Positions 58,109-64,000 of a DNA stretch of 64,000 bases are shown in pieces. The stretch spans positions 1 to 64,000 of IMG/VR virus record IMGVR_UViG_3300027917_000048. One strand, given 5' to 3'. A program made the position numbers and the translations under genes. How positions within the stretch are numbered: position 1 is the stretch's first letter; every line of letters begins with the position of its first letter. The notes below the pieces were generated by a model, which worked only from the letters and a program-made list of their open reading frames with translations, ran no database searches and was not told the DNA's origin. This DNA is from a virus.

Positions 58109-58741
58109 ATGCTAAAAAGGATAAAGTTTAAGAAACAAAAACCAGAAATAAATGAATGGCTTTTTCCTAAAACTACTACTATATTAGTTTCTGGAAAAGC
58201 TGGGGTAGGTAAGACAACAGTAGCTAATAATCTACGTAATTATTTAGATGCTGAACAAATAACTCCATACGCTTTAGTAGTTCCTTTTGCTTTGGGAGTA
58301 AAAGAAGTAGCTAAATCTATGGGTTGGGATTCAAAAAAAGATACAAGAGGAAGAAAATTATTACAAGATATTGGAAACTTAGGAAGAGAATATAATGAAA
58401 ATGCTTGGGTAGATTATCTTATGGATTATATAGGAAACAATCTACCACAAGAAATGATTGATATAATAATAATTGATGATTGGAGGTTTCCAAATGAATC
58501 TGATTATTTTTTGAATAGACCTGAATTATATACAACATTTATGATTAATGTTCAATCTCCCAAAAGGGAGGTATTAAAGGGTACTAGCTATTACAAGGAT
58601 GTTTCTGAAACTTCTTTAGACGGCTATAATAAGTTTAATTATATTATAGAAAATCACGGAACATTAGAAGATTTAGAAACAAAATCGGTCAATGTCTTAT
58701 ATGACATTATAGAAGAATCTAAGAAAGGAGGTAAACCATGA
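58109..58741 (+). CDS. Deoxynucleoside monophosphate kinase
   Basis: A 210-residue P-loop kinase. Walker A is SGKAGVGKTTVAN (Gly29-Thr36), then ALGVKEVAKSMGWDSKKDTRGRKLLQDIGNLGREYNENAW, the lid/substrate region typical of phage dNMP kinases (T4 gp1-like), and IIIDDWRFPNESDYF. It phosphorylates deoxynucleoside monophosphates from degraded host DNA to supply replication. A neighbouring IMPDH/GMPR gene supports a nucleotide-supply role for this block. Confidence 0.82.
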   Translation: MLKRIKFKKQKPEINEWLFPKTTTILVSGKAGVGKTTVANNLRNYLDAEQITPYALVVPFALGVKEVAKSMGWDSKKDTRGRKLLQDIGNLGREYNENAWVDYLMDYIGNNLPQEMIDIIIIDDWRFPNESDYFLNRPELYTTFMINVQSPKREVLKGTSYYKDVSETSLDGYNKFNYIIENHGTLEDLETKSVNVLYDIIEESKKGGKP

Positions 58742-59046
58742 CACCAGAACAATTAGTACAACTGGTTGCAGTACTTTTGTCCCTGTTAGTAGCATACATT
58801 CCCGGCTTTTCTAAGTGGTTTGATGGACTATCTTTGTCAAAGAAACTACTTTTACAGGCTGGACTTTTGGCTCTAACGGTGGCTGTAATGTACGGTCTAT
58901 CTTGTTTAGGTCTATATGCTGTCTTTGCTTGTACTTGGGCAGGAGTTTGGGCAGCTGTAGTTCTTTGGGCAAAAGCATTGTTACTAAATCAGGGTATTTA
59001 TCAGACATTGGTACGTTTGCCAAAGAAAGCTTTAGGAAGAGAATAA
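58738..59046 (+). CDS. Three-span membrane protein, holin-like
   Basis: A 102-residue protein with AAAGGAGG before the ATG. Segments about residues 6-22 (LVQLVAVLLSLLVAYIP), 37-60 (LLLQAGLLALTVAVMYGLSCLGLY) and 62-83 (VFACTWAGVWAAVVLWAKALLL) are hydrophobic, with a basic C-terminus (VRLPKKALGRE). Similar small proteins (VAxLLSLxxxYIPGxxxWF) are often annotated as phage holins or tail-region membrane proteins. In the early operon a superinfection or replication-membrane role is also possible. Confidence 0.6.
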   Translation: MTPEQLVQLVAVLLSLLVAYIPGFSKWFDGLSLSKKLLLQAGLLALTVAVMYGLSCLGLYAVFACTWAGVWAAVVLWAKALLLNQGIYQTLVRLPKKALGRE

Positions 59047-59055
59047 CTTATAGTA

Positions 59056-59117
59056 TTGGGGGTAGTACAAGCCGCATTCCTGTATGATGGAAGTGACCCT
59101 TATTAGACTACCCCCAA
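59056..59117 (+). ncRNA. Structured leader upstream of the IMPDH/GMPR gene
   Basis: A perfect 11-bp stem TTGGGGGTAGT (59056-59066) and ACTACCCCCAA (59107-59117) encloses 40 bases, in which CATTCC and GGAAGTG form a second stem with an 8-base loop. No T-run follows, so it is not a classic terminator. It ends right before the AAAGGA ribosome site of a purine-nucleotide gene, a place where metabolite-sensing leaders occur. No known riboswitch consensus is recognised. Confidence 0.5.
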
Positions 59118-59129
59118 GAAAGGATTAAT

Positions 59130-60098
59130 ATGAAAGGATTGGATTTTGATGATATTCTACTATTACCAAGAGGATCAACAGTAAACTCTAGAGATAGTGC
59201 AGATATATCGGTACAATTGGGAGAGGATTTAACTTTAGATATACCCATCATAGCATCGCCAATGAAGGGAATAGTTAGTGTTGGCTTAATAAAAGAAATG
59301 GATAAATTGGGTGGAATAGGAATTTTACATAAATTTTATGATGATTGGGAACAGTGGAATGAGGATTTAGTCTCATTAAAGAATGTAAAATTTGGAGCAG
59401 CTATTGGATTAAATGAGGGTTCTAAATCTCAAGTTGCTATTAATCATGGTGCTAAAATTCTATGTATAGATGTAGCTAATGGTTATTTAGAAACTGTTTT
59501 GAGATTTACGGAAAAAGTATCTGCTTATATTGCTAATGGTAACTTTGATACTTTACTTATGGTTGGAAATATAGTAACAGCAGACGGAGCTAGAAACCTA
59601 TCTTTAGCTGGTGCTGATCTAATTAGGGTTGGTATAGGCTCTGGAAACCTATGTACTACTAGAAATGTAACCGGAGTTGGTATGCCACAATTGACAGCTA
59701 TAAAAAATACCAGCTCTATAAATGATAAATATAATACCCTTCCTAGATTTATAGCAGATGGAGGTATCCGCAATTCGGGAGATGCTGTGAAAGCACTTGT
59801 CTTTGGTGCTGATGCAGTTATGCTTGGCTCTCTATTAGCTACTACCTATGAGTCAGCTAACAACGGCATCATATATGGCATGGCTAGTAGACGTATGCAG
59901 GATGAATACTATCACGGTATCAAGTCAGTTGAGGGGATAGAACAATCGGTTACACCTGTTCGCCCTCTTGCAGAATTTATTGATGAATTCACTTATGGTA
60001 TCAAATCAGCTTGCACATACCTCAATGCACCCAATCTTAGAAGATTAAGAAATGCCAATTATGTAGAGGTTAGTCATAATTCAATCAAGAAACTTTAA
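59130..60098 (+). CDS. IMP dehydrogenase/GMP reductase family protein
   Basis: A 322-residue TIM-barrel protein without CBS domains. FDDILLLP at the start, DIPIIASPM, GGIGILHKF, IDVANGY, the catalytic loop GIGSGNLCTTRNVTGVGMPQLTA (Cys175) and FIADGGIRNSGDAVKALVFGADAVMLGSLL bind phosphate and NAD(P). The TGVG after CTTR is GMP-reductase-like, while ADGGIRxSGD is IMPDH-like, so direction of the IMP-XMP or GMP-IMP reaction is not decided. It would adjust guanine nucleotide pools during replication. A structured leader precedes it. Confidence 0.85.
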   Translation: MKGLDFDDILLLPRGSTVNSRDSADISVQLGEDLTLDIPIIASPMKGIVSVGLIKEMDKLGGIGILHKFYDDWEQWNEDLVSLKNVKFGAAIGLNEGSKSQVAINHGAKILCIDVANGYLETVLRFTEKVSAYIANGNFDTLLMVGNIVTADGARNLSLAGADLIRVGIGSGNLCTTRNVTGVGMPQLTAIKNTSSINDKYNTLPRFIADGGIRNSGDAVKALVFGADAVMLGSLLATTYESANNGIIYGMASRRMQDEYYHGIKSVEGIEQSVTPVRPLAEFIDEFTYGIKSACTYLNAPNLRRLRNANYVEVSHNSIKKL

Positions 60099-60126
60099 TG
60101 TTATATTAATCTTATTTTAATGTTTA

Positions 60127-60144
60127 TGTGGTATATTTAACACA
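60127..60144 (+). promoter_or_regulatory. Promoter giving a leaderless mRNA
   Basis: ATGTGGTATATT with extended TGG and the -10 TATATT at 60132-60137. The predicted transcription start at 60144 is the A of the next ATG, and there is no ribosome site between. It belongs to the TGTGGTATAAT family of this phage. Confidence 0.5.
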
Positions 60145-60704
60145 TGAAGGTACTAGTTGCTTGTGAATTTAGCGGAATAGTGAGGGATGCCTTTAGCAAA
60201 AAGGGACATTATTCTATGTCCTGTGATTTTCTAGACACTGAGAGAGAAGGCAATCATTATAAAGGAGATGTCCGAGACATTATAAACGATGGTTGGGACA
60301 TGATGATTGCCTTCCCTCCCTGTACCCATTTAGCTTCAAGTGGTGCTAGATGGTTCAAATACAAACAGAAAGAACAAAAAGAAGCTCTTGATTTTGTAAG
60401 ACTATTGTTAGATGCACCTATCAAGAAAATAGCACTAGAAAATCCAGTAGGAGTGATCAGTACTAAGATAAGGAAACCAGATCAGATTATTCAGCCTTGG
60501 CAGTTTGGACATGACGCAAGTAAGCGTACTTGTTTGTGGCTAAAGAACCTACCGCTATTAGCTCCCACAAATATTATTATAAAAGAAAGGTATGCTAATC
60601 AGACTCCTAGCGGACAGAATAAATTAGGACCTTCACCAGATAGAAGTAAACTTAGAAGTATTACTTATCAAGGAATAGCTGATGCAATGGCAGAACAATG
60701 GTAA
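60144..60704 (+). CDS. Cytosine-C5-methyltransferase-like protein
   Basis: A 186-residue protein. LVACEFSGIVRDAFSKKGHYSMSCDFLDTE is the SAM-binding start, DVRDIINDGWDMMIAFPPCTHLASSGARWF holds the catalytic PPC (Cys60), and IALENPVGV is the ENV-type motif (Glu99). It lacks the target recognition and C-terminal parts of classic C5 methylases (usually over 300 residues), so target specificity is unclear. Alternatives in this family modify cytosine or other bases in phage DNA. No ribosome site precedes the ATG; it may be translated from a leaderless mRNA. Confidence 0.7.
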   Translation: MKVLVACEFSGIVRDAFSKKGHYSMSCDFLDTEREGNHYKGDVRDIINDGWDMMIAFPPCTHLASSGARWFKYKQKEQKEALDFVRLLLDAPIKKIALENPVGVISTKIRKPDQIIQPWQFGHDASKRTCLWLKNLPLLAPTNIIIKERYANQTPSGQNKLGPSPDRSKLRSITYQGIADAMAEQW

Positions 60705-60706
60705 TT

Positions 60707-60779
60707 GTCCTAGTAGCTTAATGGATAAAGCAACGGTCTTCTAAACCGTAGACTATAGGTTCGAGTCCTATCTAGGACG
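60707..60779 (+). tRNA. tRNA-Arg (anticodon TCT)
   Basis: A 73-base tRNA. Acceptor GTCCTAG/CTAGGAC, D arm GCTT...AAGC, anticodon arm ACGGT-CTTCTAA-ACCGT with TCT, T arm ATAGG-TTCGAGT-CCTAT, discriminator G, no encoded CCA. It reads AGA, a codon common in AT-rich phage genes such as those here. It starts two bases after the methylase stop, so it is probably cut from the mRNA. Its T arm differs from that of tRNA-Trp by one base. Confidence 0.92.
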
Positions 60780-60793
60780 CAAAGGAAAGGAAA

Positions 60794-61114
60794 ATGAAAC
60801 CACTAAAAGAAATAAAGAACAAGAAAAGGTTTGTTATCAGAACCATTAGAAATGGAAAAGTAAAAATTTTTGGGTATTGGTTTAAACCAAGAGAGGAGTA
60901 TAATGGAGAATTAGACGGACAAAGATGGGCATTTGGGATTTATCGTTCTGGAAATTTAATGTTAGGTATTGTTTATCTTTGGGGTACAGAAGAATTATAT
61001 AATTCTATAGACGATTTAGATCAGTACACAGCATTATATAAATCGTTACCAAATTTAAAAAATGGATTTTTTCATTGGAGTTGGTGGGATGTTATTGAAC
61101 AGGAGATAGAATGA
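60794..61114 (+). CDS. Hypothetical protein
   Basis: A 106-residue basic, aromatic protein (KRFVIRTIRNGKVKIFGYWFKPREEYNGELDGQRWAFGIYRSG; LPNLKNGFFHWSWWDVIEQE). GGAAAGG precedes its ATG, directly after tRNA-Arg. No family is recognised. Confidence 0.6.
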   Translation: MKPLKEIKNKKRFVIRTIRNGKVKIFGYWFKPREEYNGELDGQRWAFGIYRSGNLMLGIVYLWGTEELYNSIDDLDQYTALYKSLPNLKNGFFHWSWWDVIEQEIE

Positions 61115-61242
61115 AAATCGTGGAATACCTTATTATAGGAATATTAATACTTACTTTACCTGCACAATGGTTAGCTTTGAAAATTTCAGATTTTATTTTA
61201 TGGATACAATTATTAATTAAAAGGAGATGGAATGGAAGCTAA
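61111..61242 (+). CDS. Small membrane protein
   Basis: A 43-residue frame whose ATG overlaps the preceding stop (ATGA) and follows AGGAG by five bases. Residues about 5-21 (YLIIGILILTLPAQWLA) are hydrophobic, followed by an amphipathic part (ISDFILWIQLLIKRRW). It overlaps the next gene by 11 bases. Function unknown. Confidence 0.55.
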   Translation: MKIVEYLIIGILILTLPAQWLALKISDFILWIQLLIKRRWNGS

Positions 61243-61420
61243 GGATGAAATTTTAGCAGAGGAAATAAGAACAAAGATAGACGAATTAAACCATCTTATA
61301 CACGAGTCTATTAGAGATAGAGGGTTACGAGTTGATATGGAAATAAATGAGTTTTTTATAGCAGGATATAGAGAAAGATTAACACAAATAGATTGTAGAA
61401 TTTATAAGGAGGTGCTATAA
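61232..61420 (+). CDS. Small helical protein before the serine protease
   Basis: A 62-residue acidic helical protein (AEEIRTKIDELNHLIHESIRDRGLRVDMEINEFFIAGYRERLTQID). AAAGGAG lies before the ATG and its stop overlaps the protease start (TAATG), so it is co-translated with the protease and may be a partner or inhibitor. No direct evidence for this. Confidence 0.58.
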   Translation: MEAKDEILAEEIRTKIDELNHLIHESIRDRGLRVDMEINEFFIAGYRERLTQIDCRIYKEVL

Positions 61421-62421
61421 TGTACAAAGAAGTTTTAAATGCTAAGAATTTTGGTAAAGAAGAGTTATTAGAAAGACCAAATGTAGTTGGCGTAGCTGTT
61501 GGTAAAAAAGTCACAGATGGGGAAACTACAGATGATCTTAGCGTGGTTGTATTAGTAGAAAAGAAATTAACTCCCAATGCTTTAACAGAATTAGATTTAG
61601 TTCCTCAGTCTGTTTTGGGAGTGCCCACTGATGTTGTTGAAGTAGGTAAGTTAGAAGCTTTAGTTGATCGTAAAGCACGACATAGACCAGCACCCGGAGG
61701 AGTAAGCATAGGTCACTTTGCTATTACTGCTGGTACTTTAGGAGCTGTTGTATTGGATGCCATTACTGGAGAAAGGGTTATTCTTTCTAATAACCATGTG
61801 CTTGCTAATAGTAATGATGCCATGATAGGAGATACCATTATTCAGCCGGGTTATTATGACGGTGGTAGAACAAGTACAGACACTATTGGTTATTTATTGA
61901 GATTTAAAGAAATTGATTTTGGCGAAGAACCTGCTGACTGTCCTATTGCAGAAGGTAGTGCTAAAGTATTAAATTCAGTAGCTAAGTTTGTAGGCTCTAA
62001 GCATCGTTTGAGTGCAGCTAGGATTCAAGCAGGTGCTGTAAACTATGTTGATGCCGCATTAGCACAGCCAATTAATGATGGTGCTATATCAAATGAGATT
62101 TTGGACATTGGTGTAATTGATGGTACAGTCTCTCCATATATTGGTATGTTTATTCGCAAGTCGGGCAGGACTACCGGATATACTCATGGTAGCGTATTAA
62201 TGTTACATGGTACAGTTAATGTTAGTTATGGTGGAGATAGGATGGCTAGATTTGAAGAACAAATTATTGCCGGAGCTATGTCTGCTGGTGGAGACTCTGG
62301 ATCGTTAGGAGTTGCTGAAGAAGAAAATAAAGCTTTTGGTTTGTTATATGCAGGTTCATCTCAAGCTACTATTTTTAATCCTATTGATAAAGTTATTGAA
62401 GCTCTAACAATTAAATTCTAA
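61420..62421 (+). CDS. Chymotrypsin-fold (PA clan) serine protease
   Basis: A 333-residue protein. Catalytic triad candidates: His126 in VILSNNHVLAN, Asp211 in NYVDAALAQ and Ser293 in SAGGDSGSLGV, with the order His-Asp-Ser and the GDSGS motif of trypsin-like enzymes. An N-terminal 90-residue part (RPNVVGVAVGKKVTDGETTDDLSVVVLVEKKL) resembles Nal1-like bacterial proteases. No signal peptide, so it acts in the cytoplasm or in the virion. Possible roles are cleaving host proteins, processing phage proteins or anti-defence. Phage proteases of this clan outside capsid maturation are uncommon. Confidence 0.78.
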   Translation: MYKEVLNAKNFGKEELLERPNVVGVAVGKKVTDGETTDDLSVVVLVEKKLTPNALTELDLVPQSVLGVPTDVVEVGKLEALVDRKARHRPAPGGVSIGHFAITAGTLGAVVLDAITGERVILSNNHVLANSNDAMIGDTIIQPGYYDGGRTSTDTIGYLLRFKEIDFGEEPADCPIAEGSAKVLNSVAKFVGSKHRLSAARIQAGAVNYVDAALAQPINDGAISNEILDIGVIDGTVSPYIGMFIRKSGRTTGYTHGSVLMLHGTVNVSYGGDRMARFEEQIIAGAMSAGGDSGSLGVAEEENKAFGLLYAGSSQATIFNPIDKVIEALTIKF

Positions 62422-62435
62422 AAGGAGAAATGAAA

Positions 62436-62657
62436 ATGGATACATGGATTGGAGATTGGATAGAGGATAAAAATAAATTAAAAGATTTGACAGAACAGCG
62501 TGCTGTAGAAGATGTTTGGGCTATGCACTATAGCCCTGATTATACAGATAGAGAAATGAAATATGCTATGAAAGTAGCATCTAAACATCTTGGTTTAGAT
62601 TCAATAGAGTTTATCGCATTACTACAAGTTAATTACAATGCCTATAAAGTGTCCTAG
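62436..62657 (+). CDS. Small acidic protein
   Basis: A 73-residue protein from the ATG at 62436, eight bases after AAAGGAG; an ATG two codons earlier is also possible. Features: WIGDWIEDKNKLKDL, a helix EMKYAMKVASKHLGLDSIEFIALLQVNYNAYK. No family recognised. Its last 20 bases overlap the next zinc-ribbon gene. Confidence 0.55.
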   Translation: MDTWIGDWIEDKNKLKDLTEQRAVEDVWAMHYSPDYTDREMKYAMKVASKHLGLDSIEFIALLQVNYNAYKVS

Positions 62658-62826
62658 ATGTAAAGGCTGTGGTGTCTATAAAACAATAGACAATAAGATA
62701 TATATAGCTTGTGGTTTTTGTCAAAAATATTATCATATAAAACCCGGAGGAAATTATGAAGTGTCCGATAGATCGTGGGATACTAAAAGAGATAACAGTG
62801 TACGGAGAAACGTACCTGATGTGTAG
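62638..62826 (+). CDS. Small zinc-ribbon protein
   Basis: A 62-residue protein with CPRCKGCG and CGFCQKYYHI, two CxxC pairs forming a zinc ribbon near residues 5-30. The C-terminal 24 residues overlap the next gene in another frame. There is no strong ribosome site, so translation probably depends on the upstream gene. Confidence 0.5.
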   Translation: MPIKCPRCKGCGVYKTIDNKIYIACGFCQKYYHIKPGGNYEVSDRSWDTKRDNSVRRNVPDV

Positions 62827-62992
62827 GGACTGTCAAGAATCTGGAGAGAATACTTATTGGAAATTTCCAGAAGATAGTGAGAGTTATTTTGCAATAGAGA
62901 GAATAGAAGATATTGTAGAATATAAAAATGAAATAAGGAGAAAGTCTTTAAAGAAATACTATAATGTTACTGATGTAGAAGATGAAGATTAA
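62756..62992 (+). CDS. Small zinc-ribbon protein
   Basis: A 78-residue protein with CPIDRG and CRDCQE (CP-x-D followed by CxxC), like the zinc ribbons of transcription factors or primases, then an acidic and basic helical tail (ERIEDIVEYKNEIRRKSLKKYYN). GGAGG lies five bases before its ATG. It overlaps the preceding gene by 71 bases. Confidence 0.58.
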   Translation: MKCPIDRGILKEITVYGETYLMCRDCQESGENTYWKFPEDSESYFAIERIEDIVEYKNEIRRKSLKKYYNVTDVEDED

Positions 62993-63161
62993 GAATAGAA
63001 ATAGAAATAAAAGAAAAAATCCAAGAGACAGGATGCAAGTTGATAATAGAAACATCTTTCAACTTGAACGTATCAAAAGAAAAAGAATAGATCAGATAAG
63101 GAAAAAACAAAGGAAACAAAAAGATGAAAGAGTCTCTGCTGGAGAAATTGATTGGGAATGA
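62982..63161 (+). CDS. Small highly basic protein
   Basis: A 59-residue frame filling the gap before the primase: MKIKNRNRNKRKNPRDRMQ, then LERIKRKRIDQIRKKQRKQKDE and an acidic end EIDWE. It overlaps the zinc-ribbon gene by 11 bases and the primase by 38. The ribosome site is weak (GAAG), so a later start at the internal ATG (63033) is possible. A nucleic-acid-binding role fits the charge. Confidence 0.45.
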   Translation: MKIKNRNRNKRKNPRDRMQVDNRNIFQLERIKRKRIDQIRKKQRKQKDERVSAGEIDWE

Positions 63162-64000
63162 GTTTCATGTTGTTGGGGACGGCAGATGGGCAACTACAGA
63201 GGAACACGACTCCCTTGTAATTGACAGGGAGCGTGACCTTTTTTTCTGGAATAGCAAATCTATTTATGGTAATGCCATTGATTGGCTTACTAGAATAAAG
63301 GGATATTCTTATTCTAAAGCTATTAGCTCTCTAGATAATGTGGATAGAATAGTATTATCATCTATGATAGAAGAAAGAATTTCTGAGGAAGATATACCTA
63401 TTCATCCAGAGTTGGTAGAATTATTCTGGCAGGATGGTAAAAAAGAAAGAGAATATTGGTATAGTAGAAAACTAACAGATGAAACTATCGATCTATATAA
63501 ATTAGGATACCACAATGGGTGGTACACTTTGCCAATTTTTATTAATGGTTATTTCAAAAATTTTCAAATGCGTAAAGATAAACCAACCAAAAGAATTTTA
63601 CCCTACTATAGAGGAGTAGGTCCGCTATTAGTCAATGCCGATATTTTAAATTATGTGGAATGTGTAGCAATAACTGAAGGACCAGTAGATGCTCTTTTAC
63701 TTACACAAGAGGGTTTTCCAGCCATCAGTCATACAGGAGGTTCTCATGGTTGGAAGAAAGAATGGTATAAGTATTTTATATATCAAAAAGATATTTTTGT
63801 AATTGCAGATAATGATGCAGCTGGAAAGAATGGTGCAAAGAAAATTGCAGAACAATTGGGCGTATATAAAGTAAAGATACTTATGTTTGATGACAAACCA
63901 GAAAGATATGATACAGTAGACTTCTTTAAAGATGGAAACACTATTGACAAATTTAAAGAAATGTTGTATAATAACTCTAAGTATGTATTTGAATTAGGAT
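63124..64000 (+). CDS. DNA primase (TOPRIM), 3-prime end outside the window
   Basis: Partial, 292 codons, open at the right edge. The TOPRIM part has VAITEGPVDALLL (Glu185) and VIADNDAAGKNGAKKIAEQLG (Asp229, Asp231). The first 70 residues (DSLVIDRERDLFFWNSKSIYGNAIDWLTRIKGYSYSKAI) align by eye with the CHC2 zinc-binding fold of DnaG-type primases, but no cysteine occurs before residue 180, so zinc binding is lost. It would make primers for the helicase-polymerase system. AAAGGA lies nine bases before the ATG. Confidence 0.8.
   Translation, partial: MKESLLEKLIGNEFHVVGDGRWATTEEHDSLVIDRERDLFFWNSKSIYGNAIDWLTRIKGYSYSKAISSLDNVDRIVLSSMIEERISEEDIPIHPELVELFWQDGKKEREYWYSRKLTDETIDLYKLGYHNGWYTLPIFINGYFKNFQMRKDKPTKRILPYYRGVGPLLVNADILNYVECVAITEGPVDALLLTQEGFPAISHTGGSHGWKKEWYKYFIYQKDIFVIADNDAAGKNGAKKIAEQLGVYKVKILMFDDKPERYDTVDFFKDGNTIDKFKEMLYNNSKYVFELG
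63944..63972 (+). promoter_or_regulatory. Perfect consensus promoter inside the primase gene
   Basis: TTGACA (63944-63949), 17-base spacer, TATAAT (63967-63972). Start near 63979, reading out of the window. It is the third exact TTGACA-N17-TATAAT on the plus strand of the early region. Confidence 0.7.

Noticed and set aside
62481-62520. TTGACA near 62487 as a further consensus promoter
   Set aside because: No TATAAT-like hexamer occurs at 16-18 bases downstream; the same holds for TTGACA near 59690 and 63225.
1-64000. Temperate lifestyle genes (integrase, excisionase, repressor, att site)
   Set aside because: No tyrosine or serine recombinase motif, no clear phage repressor pair and no att-like repeat next to the tRNA genes were seen; the rest of the genome could still hold them.

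Overview
The window reads as one contiguous stretch of a tailed double-stranded DNA bacteriophage (Caudoviricetes), AT-rich, gene-dense, and open at the right edge, where a primase gene runs off the end. Head, portal/terminase, tail-tube, tape-measure and tail-tip genes are all present. A tail tube gene but no recognisable contractile sheath points to a siphovirus-like particle. No integrase, excisionase or phage repressor was recognised, so a virulent lifestyle is more likely. The host cannot be named. Strong AGGAGG-type ribosome sites, consensus TTGACA/TATAAT promoters and a GH25 muramidase endolysin would fit a Gram-positive-like host, but this is inference.

Layout. A divergent control region near 47.65-48.03 kb splits the window. 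Leftward (minus strand, 47.65 to 0.15 kb) runs a long late transcription unit. It starts with tRNA-Trp and a group of small zinc-finger, membrane and regulatory-looking genes (47.6-46.3 kb). Next come a possible terminase-small-subunit-like protein, a glycosyltransferase, a secreted HEWGH metalloprotease and small membrane proteins (46.4-43.3 kb). An unexpected sugar module follows (43.3-39.1 kb): RraA-like protein, NeuB-type nonulosonate synthase, two SAM methyltransferases, a NeuA-type CMP-sugar synthetase and a GPSL-motif transferase-like protein. Then come TerL, portal, protease/scaffold, decoration protein and major capsid protein (39.1-33.5 kb), connectors, a second glycosyltransferase and beta-rich virion proteins (33.4-25.6 kb). 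The tail genes follow (25.6-3.7 kb): tail completion, tube, frameshifted chaperones, a 2292-residue tape measure, two hub proteins and fibres. The last block holds holin candidates, a head-spike-base homologue, GH25 lysozyme, a permuted papain-fold hydrolase and a LamG lectin (3.7-0.15 kb), ending at a factor-independent terminator.

Rightward (plus strand, 48.0-64.0 kb) lies the replication and nucleotide module: family A DNA polymerase with proofreading, RecA, a zinc-containing ssDNA-binding protein, DnaB-type helicase, a PD-(D/E)XK resolvase-like nuclease, a Cas4/RecB-type Fe-S nuclease, a sigma-region-4-like regulator and a DEDD exonuclease. It continues with an adenine-type DNA methylase, deoxynucleoside monophosphate kinase, an IMPDH/GMP reductase behind a structured leader, a cytosine-C5-type methylase, tRNA-Arg(UCU), a chymotrypsin-fold serine protease and a primase whose zinc-binding domain has lost its cysteines.

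The most novel-looking points are the late-expressed nonulosonate (sialic-acid-like) synthesis and transfer module, a shared TGTGGTATAAT promoter family that appears to start one tRNA and one mRNA without any leader, and a consensus promoter reading antisense through tRNA-Trp. A textbook T TTA AAA (A AAA AAA) tail-chaperone frameshift and several small genes outside routine length cut-offs are also reported with coordinates.
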